A stretch of 15,937 nucleotides of DNA from Pelotomaculum sp. UBA4789 (GTDB lineage: Bacteria; Bacillota; Desulfotomaculia; Desulfotomaculales; Pelotomaculaceae). Below, in pieces: positions 1 through 8,269 of this stretch. The notes under the pieces are model-generated. The model made no database searches. It was not told where the DNA came from and saw nothing but the letters and a program-made list of their open reading frames with translations. Position 1 is the stretch's first letter, and every line of letters begins with the position of its first letter. The DNA is taken from assembly GCA_002402945.1 (NCBI GenBank), contig DHGV01000088.1, positions 1 through 15,937 of the forward strand, in the 5' to 3' direction. Made by a program: the position numbers and the translations under genes.

Positions 1-1496
1 TTCTCTGATACACCCACCGTACCCCATGAGCTGTGTCCGTCGCCGGTCTCGATGTGCACCCGCACAACGGCCCCGGTGCCGTCTTTTTCATCAATAACCC
101 TGACCTTGTAGTCAGTGAGGCGCATTGAGCTGATGCTCGGGTAAAAATTCTCCAGCGCCTTCCTTAGGGCGTTGTCCAGGGCGTTTACCGGGCCGTTGCC
201 TTCAGCGGCGGTATGAACGACCTTTTCGCCAACCCTCATTTTAATGATCGCTTCGGAATATGCGGGGCTGTCCTGCTTCACCTCGACCATCAGGCGCAGG
301 GCCTCCAGGGTAAATGGCTCGACATAGCCGTCATAAGCCTTTCTCGCCAGCAGTTCAAAGGAACCTTCCGCCCCCTCGAACTGAAAGCCCCTGTTTTCCA
401 TGTTCTTGATTTCCTCCAGGATGCGCTTTCCTTCCTGGTTCTGCTGATCCAGATCAAGGTTCAGCTCTTTATATTTGTAGAGCAAGTTGGATATGCCTGA
501 CAGTTCGGAAACCAGCACCCGCTGCCGGTTGCCGACCAATTCAGGCGCGATGTGTTCATATGACCTTGAATCTTTTAACAGCGCACTCACATGTACACCG
601 CCCTTATGGGCAAAAGCGCTGTAGCCCACGTAAGGCTGGTGGGTATCCGGATTAACGTTGGCTACCTCGCTGACATAACGGGACATTTCAGTAATGCGCG
701 CCAGGCTGCTCCGGGGAATAGTTTCAATACCACACTTCAGGGTCAGGTTCGGAATGATGGAACAGAGGTTGGCGTTGCCGCACCTCTCACCATACCCGTT
801 CACTGTACCCTGCACCTGTACGGCCCCTGCCTGCACGGCCATGAGGGAGCTGGCCACAGCCACATCTGTATCATTATGGGCGTGGATACCGATCGGAATA
901 CCCAGCCTGCCCACCACAAGTTCTACAACCTCTTTTATATCCATAGGCAGAGTGCCGCCATTAGTATCACATAAAACAACGGTTGAAGCCCCGCCTTCCT
1001 TTGCCGCCATAACCGTACTCAGCGCGTAGTCTGGATTGGCTTTGCAGGCATCAAAGAAATGTTCCGCATCGTAGATCGCCTCGAGGCCGCGACTTTTCAG
1101 GTAAGCCAGGGTCTCCCTGATCATGGCCAGATTTTCTTCAAGCGAAATTTCCAGGGCTGTTGTGACATGGAAATCCCAGGACTTGCCGAAAATAGTCGCC
1201 ACCTGCACTCCTGCTGCCAGGATGGACTGGACATTGGGATCGTTTTCAGCCACAATCCCGGCTTTCCTGGTCGAGCCAAAAGCCGCCAGCTTTGAGTTCT
1301 TTAAATTGTGGGCCCGGATTGAATTGAAAAAATCCAGATCCTTGGGGTTGGAACCCGGCCATCCGCCCTCAATATAATGAAAACCCATTTTATCAAGGCT
1401 CAGGGCTATTTTTACCTTGTCTTCACAGGAAAAAGAGATGCCTTCAGCCTGTGCGCCGTCGCGCAGGGTCGTATCGTAAATTTGCACCGATCGCAT
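1..1496 (-). CDS. cimA: (R)-citramalate synthase, C-terminus cut by window edge
   Basis: The minus-strand frame opens at ATG 1496-1494 and stays open to base 1, about 498 residues; the last few tens of residues lie outside the window. It encodes an HMGL-type Claisen condensation enzyme. Near the N-terminus it has YDTTLRDGAQAEG (catalytic Arg12-Asp13). Further on it has the metal-binding HAHND motif and then GYGERCGN, and its C-terminal part resembles the LeuA-type regulatory domain. The divergence from the LeuA in this operon (LRDGAQAEG instead of LRDGEQSPG, and HAHNDTDVAVASS) fits the family that condenses acetyl-CoA with pyruvate to citramalate, the entry to threonine-independent isoleucine synthesis. 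The ribosome binding site AGGTGA overlaps the leuB stop codon, with 9 nt between the genes, so the two are probably translationally linked. LeuCD and LeuB upstream would convert citramalate to 2-oxobutanoate. An alternative is homocitrate synthase, which is less likely in this context. Confidence 0.93.
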   Translation of the reverse strand, partial: MRSVQIYDTTLRDGAQAEGISFSCEDKVKIALSLDKMGFHYIEGGWPGSNPKDLDFFNSIRAHNLKNSKLAAFGSTRKAGIVAENDPNVQSILAAGVQVATIFGKSWDFHVTTALEISLEENLAMIRETLAYLKSRGLEAIYDAEHFFDACKANPDYALSTVMAAKEGGASTVVLCDTNGGTLPMDIKEVVELVVGRLGIPIGIHAHNDTDVAVASSLMAVQAGAVQVQGTVNGYGERCGNANLCSIIPNLTLKCGIETIPRSSLARITEMSRYVSEVANVNPDTHQPYVGYSAFAHKGGVHVSALLKDSRSYEHIAPELVGNRQRVLVSELSGISNLLYKYKELNLDLDQQNQEGKRILEEIKNMENRGFQFEGAEGSFELLARKAYDGYVEPFTLEALRLMVEVKQDSPAYSEAIIKMRVGEKVVHTAAEGNGPVNALDNALRKALENFYPSISSMRLTDYKVRVIDEKDGTGAVVRVHIETGDGHSSWGTVGVSE

Positions 1497-1505
1497 TTTT
1501 TTCAC

Positions 1506-2573
1506 CTATATCCGCTCTATGATCAAATCAGCCATCTCAGCAGTGTTTACCCTGGTCTTGCCCTGCTCCATCAGGTCGGCTGTGCGGAAGCCCAGATCCA
1601 GCACCTCCGTGACGGCCCTCTCAATGCAGTCGGCTTCCTCACCAAGGTCCAGTGAAAAGCGCAGGAGCATGGCCCCGGAAAGAATGGATGCGATGGGATT
1701 GGCCAGCTGCTGCCCGGTTATATCCGGCGCTGAGCCGTGGGCCGGCTCATACAAGCCTGTCCTGCCCCCAATGCTGGCTGAAGCCAGCATGCCCAGGGAA
1801 CCGCAGAGAACAGAAGCCTGATCGCTGAGGATATCTCCAAACATGTTTTCAGTTACCAGGACATCGAACTGCTTTGGATTTTTAATCAGCTGCATCGCGC
1901 AATTGTCCACATACATGTGATCCAGACTCACATCCTGGTATTCAAGCCCGAGGGCTGTGACCACTTCGCGCCAGAGCCGCGAGCTTTCCAGGACATTGGC
2001 CTTGTCCACAGAGGTAACCTTCTTCCGCCGCTTCCTGGCCAGGTCAAAGGCTACCCGGGTAATCCGCTCTATTTCAAAAGTTGTGTACTCTAAAGTGTCA
2101 ACTGCCCTGAAACTGCCGTCAGGCAGGTTTTCCCTGTGCTTCTTACCAAAATACAAGCCGCCGGTAAGCTCCCGGACGATTAAAAGATCAACCCCGGCCA
2201 CAACCTCCGGCTTCAGCGTTGAGGCGTTTTCCAGGGAGGGGAAAACCCTGACCGGGCGAAGATTGGCAAAAAGACCCAATTCCTTGCGCAGGGAGAGGAT
2301 TCCTCCTGCCTCGGGACGCAGCTGCGGAGGCAGGCTGTCCCATTTCGGGCCGCCGGCGGCGCCAAAAAGGATAGCGTCACTGCTCAGACAAAGATCCAGT
2401 GTTTCCCCGGGCAGTGGAGTACCGGTGGCGTCATAGGCGGCCCCGCCAACAAGGGCTTCGCTAAAGGTAAATTCGCGTTTAAATCGGCGCCCTACCGCTT
2501 CCAGCACCCTGACAGCCTGTACGGTAACCTCAGAGCCGATCCCGTCACCAGGTAAAACAGCAATTTTGTACAT
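1506..2573 (-). CDS. leuB: 3-isopropylmalate dehydrogenase
   Basis: A 355-residue NAD-dependent beta-decarboxylating dehydrogenase, full length for the family. It oxidises and decarboxylates 3-isopropylmalate to 2-oxoisocaproate in the cytoplasm, and in this operon it probably also handles the citramalate-derived intermediate. Visible family residues are the substrate-binding arginines Arg96, Arg106 and Arg134, Tyr141, Lys191, and the metal-binding Asp223, Asp247 and Asp251 (TENMFGDILSDQAS). The adenosine-binding loop GLYEPAHGSAPDI is at 273-285. The start ATG is preceded by AGGAAGGA at good spacing. Upstream lies a 377-bp gap of repeats separating it from leuD. Downstream cimA follows after 9 nt. 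Confidence 0.97.
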   Translation of the reverse strand: MYKIAVLPGDGIGSEVTVQAVRVLEAVGRRFKREFTFSEALVGGAAYDATGTPLPGETLDLCLSSDAILFGAAGGPKWDSLPPQLRPEAGGILSLRKELGLFANLRPVRVFPSLENASTLKPEVVAGVDLLIVRELTGGLYFGKKHRENLPDGSFRAVDTLEYTTFEIERITRVAFDLARKRRKKVTSVDKANVLESSRLWREVVTALGLEYQDVSLDHMYVDNCAMQLIKNPKQFDVLVTENMFGDILSDQASVLCGSLGMLASASIGGRTGLYEPAHGSAPDITGQQLANPIASILSGAMLLRFSLDLGEEADCIERAVTEVLDLGFRTADLMEQGKTRVNTAEMADLIIERI

Positions 2574-2590
2574 ATTTGTTCCTTCCTCAT

Positions 2591-2619
2591 GGAAGCAGGG
2601 GGACGGTTCTCTTGCTTCC
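2591..2619. repeat. Hairpin with AACCGTCCCC-type loop upstream of leuB
   Basis: GGAAGCA at 2591-2597 pairs with TGCTTCC at 2613-2619 (7 bp). The 15-nt loop reads, on the minus strand, AGAGAACCGTCCCCC. Loops of this AACCGTCCCC type occur as dispersed intergenic repeats in Clostridia, as far as I recall. In the leuB mRNA the hairpin would sit just upstream of the ribosome binding site. A second imperfect inverted repeat, ATGCCCA (2642-2648) with TGGGCAT (2672-2678), follows. No gene is visible here. Confidence 0.5.
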
Positions 2620-2748
2620 TTGGGGGGAAGCCAACCCTAGAATGCCCATTGGTCAAATGCATATTTCGATTTGGGCATATTGCCGCATCTGCCGCCTCAC
2701 ATCTCACTTCTCAAGTTTCACGTCTTAAATATATGGTCCGGATTTTTT

Positions 2749-2771
2749 ATAGGGTCGGCTTTAGCCGACCA
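2749..2771. repeat. Half REP-like hairpin
   Basis: GGTCGGCTTTAGCCGACC (2753-2770) is an 8-bp perfect stem with a 2-nt loop, preceded by TAGG. It matches the left half of the two complete REP-like units at 2847-2897 and 8062-8112, but the right half is missing. Confidence 0.7.
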
Positions 2772-2846
2772 ATTTAGATGTCAGTCGTCAGATGTCGGAC
2801 GTCGGTTTATACTGCATTCCGTTGCGGTCGCAGAGCCTCCTGTTTT

Positions 2847-2897
2847 TGTAGGGTTGGCTTCAGCCGACCATGTCGTGCGACTAAAGTCGCACCTACA
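2847..2897. repeat. Complete two-hairpin REP-like element, copy 1
   Basis: The unit is bounded by TGTAGG and CCTACA. It contains two hairpins: GGTTGGCTTCAGCCGACC (2852-2869, one G-T wobble) and GTGCGACTAAAGTCGCAC (2875-2892). The pairwise compensated differences from copy 2 (GTGCGGCT...AGCCGCAC there, GTGCGACT...AGTCGCAC here) show that the stems are conserved as structure. Such TGTAGG-bounded paired hairpins resemble REP sequences mobilised by RAYT-family transposases; no such transposase is in the window. Confidence 0.75.
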
Positions 2898-2950
2898 GAC
2901 CCCAAGTCTCACATCACACGTCCCACGTCCCACGTCCTAATTTTCACGTC

Positions 2951-3442
2951 TCACTTCAGTTTGGCTGAGACATAGTTGATCAGGCCGCCGGCAGCAATTA
3001 TTTCCTGCATGAAAGGAGGCGCCGGGGCGGACTTATAAATCCTGCCGGTTGTAAGGTTTTTTATTGTTCCCGTGTCAGCGTCAACCGCCAGTTCGTCACC
3101 GTCGCGGACATCTTCAGCTGCTTCTGGCGACTCGAATATGGGCAGGCCGATATTAAAGGCATTGCGGTAAAAAATCCGGGCGAAAGTCCTGGCGATGACG
3201 CAGGATACTCCCGCGGCCTTAATGGCTATCGGGGCATGCTCTCTCGAGCTGCCGCACCCGAAATTCTTACCGGCCACAAATATGTCACCAGCCTTGAATC
3301 CCACCGGAAAGGATGGTTCAGCATCCTCCATACAGTGTGCGGCCAGTTCGTCCGGGTCGGATGTGGTGAGATACCGGGCCGGAATGATGGCATCGGTATC
3401 AACGTCAGCGCCAAGCTTCCAGGCCCTGCCTTTTAATTCCAT
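2951..3442 (-). CDS. leuD: 3-isopropylmalate dehydratase small subunit
   Basis: A 163-residue swivel-domain subunit, the short archaeal/clostridial-type length. It pairs with LeuC to isomerise 2-isopropylmalate to 3-isopropylmalate, and probably citramalate to 3-methylmalate for the CimA route. The N-terminal motif DVDTDAIIPARYL (13-25) and the substrate-recognition motif NFGCGSSREHAP (60-71) are intact. The start ATG lies 1 nt after the leuC stop, with GGAGGTGGAG inside the end of leuC, indicating coupled translation. Its TGA stop lies inside the CACGTC-type repeat tract that fills the following gap. Confidence 0.97.
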   Translation of the reverse strand: MELKGRAWKLGADVDTDAIIPARYLTTSDPDELAAHCMEDAEPSFPVGFKAGDIFVAGKNFGCGSSREHAPIAIKAAGVSCVIARTFARIFYRNAFNIGLPIFESPEAAEDVRDGDELAVDADTGTIKNLTTGRIYKSAPAPPFMQEIIAAGGLINYVSAKLK

Positions 3443-3443
3443 A

Positions 3444-4706
3444 TTACTCCACCTCCCATGGGCCTGCTATACGGCCAAGAATGGCTGATGCCGCGGCGAC
3501 TGCAGGATTGGACAGGTAAACCTCGCTCCCGGGATGACCCATCCTGCCGACAAAGTTGCGGTTGGTTGTGGCTATACAACGCTCGCCATCAGCCAGAATG
3601 CCCATGTGCCCGCCCAGGCAGGGTCCGCATGTAGGCGTGCTCACCGCGGCGCCCGCCCTGATAAATGTTTCGATCAGGCCTTCCGCCAGGGCCTGCAGGT
3701 AAATCTCCTGGGTGCCCGGGAAGATGATCGGGCGTACATTTTTGTGCACTTTTTTACCCTTTAGCACTTTCGCCGCTGCCCTGAGGTCTTCAATGCGGCC
3801 GTTGGTGCATGAGCCGATCACTGACTGGTCAATCTCGACAATGCCGGCCTCACTCACGGCCCGGCTGTTTTCAGGCAGGTGCGGGAAAGCCACCTGCGGC
3901 TCTATTTTAGATGTGTCATAGCGGTAGATCTTTGCGTATGCAGCATCCGGATCGCTCTGATAAAACTTGTAGGGCCGCCTGCAGCGCCCTTCCACATAAG
4001 ACCTGGTTATCTCGTCGGGCGGGACGATACCGTTTTTCGCCCCGGCTTCAACTGCCATGTTGCACATGGAAAAACGCCCGTCTATGGAGAGGTTCTCAAT
4101 GGTTGATCCGGTGAATTCCATAGCTTTATAAAGTGCGCCATCTACACCGATCTGACCGATGATGTACAGGATCAGGTCTTTACCGCTGACCCAGGGTTTT
4201 AATTCGCCTTCAAATACAAATTTTATCGACTCGGGCACCTTCAGCCAGATTTCCCCCAAGGCCATGGCAGCCGCGATGTCAGTACTGCCCATACCGGTAG
4301 AAAAGGCGCCCAGGGCGCCGTAAGTACAGGTATGTGAATCTGCTCCAATCACCAGGTCGCCGGGGCCTACCAACCCCTGCTCCGGCAACAGGCAGTGCTC
4401 AATACCCATACAGCCAACCTCAAAATAGTTGACAATTTTATGCTTCCTGGCAAAGTCCCTCATTATTTTCGACTGTTCGGCTGACTTAATATCTTTATTT
4501 GGAGTAAAATGATCCGGGACCAGCGCTACCCGCTCAAGGTCGAAAACAACCGCGGCCCCTATTTTATCAAATTCCCTGATGGCGACCGGCGCGGTGATAT
4601 CGTTTCCCAGCACCAGGTCTACCCGGGCGTTGATTAATTCGCCGGGCACAACCTGTTCTCTGCCGGCGTGGGCAGCCAGGATCTTCTCAGTTATTGTCAT
4701 CGGCAT
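3444..4706 (-). CDS. leuC: 3-isopropylmalate dehydratase large subunit
   Basis: A 420-residue aconitase-family subunit carrying the [4Fe-4S] cluster that isomerises isopropylmalate. The three cluster ligands are recognisable: Cys300 in IGSCTNGR, and Cys360 and Cys363 in TCGPCLGGH. GADSHTCTYGALGAFSTGMGSTD (123-143) is the typical substrate and cluster region. The length suits the LeuC type that pairs with a short LeuD. The start is ATG 4706, with GAGGTGG seven bases upstream; ATG 4700 is too far from it. The start overlaps the leuA stop by one base (TGATG), and leuD follows after 1 nt. Confidence 0.97.
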   Translation of the reverse strand: MPMTITEKILAAHAGREQVVPGELINARVDLVLGNDITAPVAIREFDKIGAAVVFDLERVALVPDHFTPNKDIKSAEQSKIMRDFARKHKIVNYFEVGCMGIEHCLLPEQGLVGPGDLVIGADSHTCTYGALGAFSTGMGSTDIAAAMALGEIWLKVPESIKFVFEGELKPWVSGKDLILYIIGQIGVDGALYKAMEFTGSTIENLSIDGRFSMCNMAVEAGAKNGIVPPDEITRSYVEGRCRRPYKFYQSDPDAAYAKIYRYDTSKIEPQVAFPHLPENSRAVSEAGIVEIDQSVIGSCTNGRIEDLRAAAKVLKGKKVHKNVRPIIFPGTQEIYLQALAEGLIETFIRAGAAVSTPTCGPCLGGHMGILADGERCIATTNRNFVGRMGHPGSEVYLSNPAVAAASAILGRIAGPWEVE

Positions 4707-6262
4707 CAGTTATCCACCTCATTTTGCTTAGCTTGTTCTGCGGCTGCTGTTTCGTTTGCGTGTACCAGCTTGTTTACAGCATTCAAATAGGCCTTGGCGC
4801 TGGCCTCCAGGACATCCGTGCTGATACCGCGGCCCATGAACACTCTCACCCCATCGGTAGTAATTTTCAGGTTAACATCCCCGATCGCGTCCTTGCCGGA
4901 CGTGACGGCGTTAATCCCCCAACTGATCATGGTGCAGTTAATACCCGTAATTTTATCCACGGCCCTGCAAATAGCATCTACCGGGCCGTTGCCGCAGGCT
5001 GCGTCTTCAAAAAGCTGGCCGTCCCTCTTCAGTCCCACCGTTGCAGTAGGCACGACGGCTGTACCGCTGGAAATATGCAAATATTCCAAGGTGTAGGAGT
5101 GAGTGAGGCTGCTCATCTGCTCCTCAATGATCGCTTCAATATCCTCGCCGGTGATCTTTGCCTTCTTGTCAGAAAGCTTCTTAAAACTGGCAAATGCTCT
5201 GCTTAATTCTTCCTTGCCAAGGAAGAACCCCATGTCTTCAAGGCGCTGCCGGAAAGCGTGCCGCCCGGAGTGTTTGCCCAGCACCAGGTTGCTTTTACTG
5301 ATGCCAACCATGGCCGGATTCATGATCTCGTAGGTGGTGCGTTCTTTCAGCATACCATCCTGGTGTATACCAGCCTCATGGGCAAAAGCGTTGTCACCCA
5401 CTATCGCCTTATTAGCCTGTACCCTCATCCCTGTAATGGTGCTTACAAGCCTGCTGGTCCGGTATATTTCTTCAGTGCGGGCGTTGGTGAAAAAGCCAAG
5501 CTGGTCTTTCCGGGTGTGCAATGCCATGATCACTTCTTCAACGGCGGCATTGCCCGCCCGCTCCCCGATGCCGTTTATAGCTCCCTCCACCTGCCGGGCG
5601 CCGTTTATGACGGCGGCCAGCGAGTTGGCGACAGCCAGGCCCAGATCGTTATGGCAATGCACACTGACAATAACCTTCTCAATCCCGGGTACCCTGTGAC
5701 AGATATCATTGATCAGGCTGCCCCATTCACCCGGGATGGCATAACCAACAGTATCGGGAATATTTATTGTCGTGGCTCCGGCTTCGATGGCCGCCGCGAT
5801 GACCTGGCACAGGTAGTCAAAATCCGACCGCGAGGCATCCTCAGCGGAAAATTCGACGTCACTGGTGTAGGATTTGGCTCGTTTAACCGCGGCGACAGCA
5901 GCTTCCAACACCTGTTCCCTGGTCATGCGCAGTTTATATTTTAAATGAATATCCGATGTGGCAATAAAGGTGTGGATGCGGGCTTGCTCGGCATGACGCA
6001 CCGCTTCCCAGGCCCGGTCAATGTCCTTGAATTCGGCCCTGGAAAGTCCCGCCACGGTGACCCCTTTGACCGCGCGCGCAATGGCGCTCACGGACTCAAA
6101 GTCCCCCTGTGATGAAATCGGGAAACCGGCCTCAATGATGTCAACTCCCAACCTGGCCAGCTGCCTGGCGATCTGTACTTTTTCGCCCACGGTCAGGCTT
6201 ACCCCGGGTGACTGCTCTCCATCCCTGAGGGTGGTATCAAAAATATATACACGCTGGCTCAT
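4706..6262 (-). CDS. leuA: 2-isopropylmalate synthase
   Basis: A 518-residue enzyme that condenses acetyl-CoA with 2-oxoisovalerate, the committed step of leucine synthesis. The TIM-barrel domain shows FDTTLRDGEQSPGV (Arg13-Asp14), the metal-binding HCHNDLGLAVANS (His202, His204) and GIGERAGN ending at Asn238. The C-terminal ~130 residues form the LeuA allosteric dimer domain (GNGPVDAICRAVDKITG and following), so leucine feedback inhibition is expected from family knowledge. AAAGGAGG lies upstream of the ATG at normal spacing. It follows ilvB2 after 19 nt and overlaps leuC by one base. It is distinct in sequence from the related CimA at the end of the operon. Confidence 0.97.
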   Translation of the reverse strand: MSQRVYIFDTTLRDGEQSPGVSLTVGEKVQIARQLARLGVDIIEAGFPISSQGDFESVSAIARAVKGVTVAGLSRAEFKDIDRAWEAVRHAEQARIHTFIATSDIHLKYKLRMTREQVLEAAVAAVKRAKSYTSDVEFSAEDASRSDFDYLCQVIAAAIEAGATTINIPDTVGYAIPGEWGSLINDICHRVPGIEKVIVSVHCHNDLGLAVANSLAAVINGARQVEGAINGIGERAGNAAVEEVIMALHTRKDQLGFFTNARTEEIYRTSRLVSTITGMRVQANKAIVGDNAFAHEAGIHQDGMLKERTTYEIMNPAMVGISKSNLVLGKHSGRHAFRQRLEDMGFFLGKEELSRAFASFKKLSDKKAKITGEDIEAIIEEQMSSLTHSYTLEYLHISSGTAVVPTATVGLKRDGQLFEDAACGNGPVDAICRAVDKITGINCTMISWGINAVTSGKDAIGDVNLKITTDGVRVFMGRGISTDVLEASAKAYLNAVNKLVHANETAAAEQAKQNEVDN

Positions 6263-6281
6263 AAATCCTCCTTTATCAAGC

Positions 6282-7943
6282 TCAACCTATTGCTTCATCT
6301 ATATTCGAACCGTCCAAAACCATGGGCAGCACATCCTCTTCGCGATCAATAATGCAGTTGACCATTACCGGCGCCGAAGATCTTAACACCCGCGGCAGTA
6401 TTTCCAATAACTGCTCCGGGGTTTCGACAGTGTACCCTTCCATCCCGTAGAGCCGCCCCAGGGCGGCGAAATCCGGGTTAAACTTAAAGTCCACGGCAAT
6501 ATATCTTTTTTCACAATAAAATTCCTGAAGCTGGCGGACCATACCCAAACGATAGTTGTTAAAAACAAATATTTTCAGCGGCAGCTTCTGCTCAGCGGCG
6601 GTGCCCAGTTCCTGCATTGTCATCTGAAGGCCGCCGTCGCCTGTCACCAAGATCACTGTCTTGTCCGGCGCTCCCATTTTGGCGCCGATAGCGGCTGGCA
6701 GGCAAAAACCCACCGCCCCGAGGCCGCCGGAAGAGATAAAGCTGCGCGGTTCATTAAAACGCATGTACTGAGCCGCCCACATCTGGTGCTGACCCACGTC
6801 CGTAACCACAATGGAGCTGTCTTTCTTGTATTCATTGAGCTTCTCCAATACGAATTGAGGTTTTAAAGCGCCTTCCTGTTTGTATCGCAGCGGCATTTCC
6901 TCTTTAAGCTGGCGTATTCTATCCATCCAGGAGGTGTTTGCCTTCTTTGTCAGATGGGGCAGAATCGCCCCCAAAACATTCTTGACATCACCGACGATGG
7001 GCAGCTGAATCCTTACGTTTTTGCCGATCTCGGCAGGGTCTATGTCAATATGGATAATTTTTGCCGCAGGCGCGAAACCGCTGATTTTGGAAACAACCCG
7101 GTCGTCAAAACGGGCGCCGACCGCGATCAGGCAGTCACACTCTGTAACCGCCTGGTTGGCGTACCTGGTACCATGCAGCCCCAGCATACCAAGAAAAAGC
7201 GGATGGTCACCCGGAAAACTGCCCAGTCCCATCAGGGTATGGGTCACGGGAGCACAAACGGTTTCCGCCAGCTGCAGCAGTTCCGGCTCAGCGTTGGCGA
7301 TGCGAATACCCCCGCCGGCATATATAACCGGCTTTTCAGACTCCATCATCATTTTAGCGGCCTGCTGCACCATAGCGGAATGCCCTTTAATGGTTGGTTT
7401 ATATCCGGGCAGCACCACGGTCTTTGGATATTTAAACTTTATTTTAGCCTGAGCTACATCTTTAGGCAGGTCAATAAGAACTGGTCCGGGGCGGCCGGTG
7501 GAAGCAAGGAGGAATGCTTTCCTGACTATTACGGGCAGCTGCCTTGGTTCCTTTACCAGGAAGTTATGTTTGGTGATCGGAAGGGTAATACCTGTAATGT
7601 CAACTTCCTGAAAAGCGTCAGTACCCACCATGCCGGTAGCCACCTGGCCGGTTATCAACACCATTGGCACTGAGTCCATATAAGCGTTGGCAATACCGGT
7701 AACGAGGTTGGTTGCGCCCGGTCCGGATGTGGCCAGGCATACGCCGACCTTTCCGGTAACCCGGGCATAGCCGTCGGCCATGTGGGCTGCGCCCTGTTCG
7801 TGCCGTACAAGCACATGCCTGATACTGGTCTTGTTCAGGGCGTCATATACAGGCAGGATCGCACCGCCCGGGTAGCCAAATATAATCTCTACATTTTCCT
7901 GCTCCAGGCACCGGACAAGGGCTTCCGCAACAGTAATTTCCAA
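6282..7943 (-). CDS. ilvB: Acetohydroxyacid synthase catalytic subunit, second copy (Trp-to-Leu variant)
   Basis: A ThDP-dependent large subunit of 553 residues, read from TTG 7943, which has GGAGGAG six bases upstream. The frame extends back to 8045, but that part lies in repeat DNA and has no homology to the family. Catalytic Glu49 (RHEQG), SGPGATN, and the ThDP motif GDG (435-437) to NN (462-463) are intact, so it should be active. The conserved active-site Trp of the VRQWQ motif is Leu472 here (VRQLQEFY). This position is known in other AHAS enzymes to set 2-oxobutanoate preference and herbicide sensitivity. It has no own small subunit; the single IlvN encoded upstream may serve both copies. 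It sits directly before leuA, 19 nt away, after a 326-bp repeat gap. Confidence 0.94.
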   Translation of the reverse strand: MEITVAEALVRCLEQENVEIIFGYPGGAILPVYDALNKTSIRHVLVRHEQGAAHMADGYARVTGKVGVCLATSGPGATNLVTGIANAYMDSVPMVLITGQVATGMVGTDAFQEVDITGITLPITKHNFLVKEPRQLPVIVRKAFLLASTGRPGPVLIDLPKDVAQAKIKFKYPKTVVLPGYKPTIKGHSAMVQQAAKMMMESEKPVIYAGGGIRIANAEPELLQLAETVCAPVTHTLMGLGSFPGDHPLFLGMLGLHGTRYANQAVTECDCLIAVGARFDDRVVSKISGFAPAAKIIHIDIDPAEIGKNVRIQLPIVGDVKNVLGAILPHLTKKANTSWMDRIRQLKEEMPLRYKQEGALKPQFVLEKLNEYKKDSSIVVTDVGQHQMWAAQYMRFNEPRSFISSGGLGAVGFCLPAAIGAKMGAPDKTVILVTGDGGLQMTMQELGTAAEQKLPLKIFVFNNYRLGMVRQLQEFYCEKRYIAVDFKFNPDFAALGRLYGMEGYTVETPEQLLEILPRVLRSSAPVMVNCIIDREEDVLPMVLDGSNIDEAIG

Positions 7944-8061
7944 AGCAAACTCCTCCAATATCAGACGTGAGTCGTGAGACATGGGACGTGGGTTAATGAA
8001 CTTGGTCCGTGAGACGTGTGTCGTGAGGATCCGGGCATTCCTCATTTAAAGATCCTTTTCG

Positions 8062-8112
8062 TTGTAGGGTCGGCTTCAGCCGACCGGTGTGCGGCTAAAG
8101 CCGCACCTACAA
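8062..8112. repeat. Complete two-hairpin REP-like element, copy 2
   Basis: The unit is bounded by TTGTAGG and CCTACAA. It contains GGTCGGCTTCAGCCGACC (8068-8085) and GTGCGGCTAAAGCCGCAC (8089-8106), both perfect 8-bp stems with 2-nt loops. It is the same architecture as copy 1. Confidence 0.8.
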
Positions 8113-8123
8113 TTCTCACAATT

Positions 8124-8154
8124 GGGGACATATCCTGATTTCGGATGTGTCCCC
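8124..8154. repeat. Long hairpin GGGGACATATCC / GGATGTGTCCCC
   Basis: Twelve-base arms with one G-T wobble enclose a 7-nt loop (TGATTTC). In plus orientation a short CTTTCC follows, so it is a poor terminator. In the operon transcript it would form a strong hairpin between ilvC and ilvB2. It is probably another dispersed intergenic repeat. Confidence 0.6.
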
Positions 8155-8269
8155 TTTCCGCTGTCTGGTAACATTAAACGATAACACTCCTGGCTAAATG
8201 TTTCCACTTTATGCTGCCTGGTATCATTCCCAAATCATTTTCTGACGTCAGACTTCTGACGACCGACGA

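Larger units (their letters stand above)
2694..2960. repeat. Composite repeat region filling the leuD-leuB gap
   Basis: This is most of the 377-bp gap between leuD and leuB. From left to right: a CTCACATCTCACTTCTC-type tract (from 2694), the half REP hairpin, a GTCAG/GTCGTC/GACGTC tract (about 2778-2810), the complete REP unit, then a tract of CACGTC-like heptamers (about 2900-2958). The last tract runs into the leuD stop codon. No open reading frame here has coding character. The same composite, inverted, fills the ilvC-ilvB2 gap. Confidence 0.6.

Noticed and set aside
2589..2940. Small open frames in the leuD-leuB gap
   Set aside because: They translate REP and short tandem-like tracts, overlap one another in several frames and have no coding character.
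2694..2960. CRISPR array
   Set aside because: The heptamer-like tracts and REP hairpins have no regular 25-40 bp repeat and spacer spacing, and no cas gene is near.
5258..5944. Long plus-strand open frame opposite leuA, and similar ones opposite ilvC, ilvB and leuB
   Set aside because: These are antisense frames of conserved genes with no family motifs or ribosome binding sites; they reflect the codon use of the real genes.
7944..8045. N-terminal extension of ilvB2 to an ATG at 8045
   Set aside because: The extension is translated REP-flanking repeat DNA without family similarity. GGAGGAG at proper distance before TTG 7943 and the start of family homology (EITVAEALV) decide for 7943.
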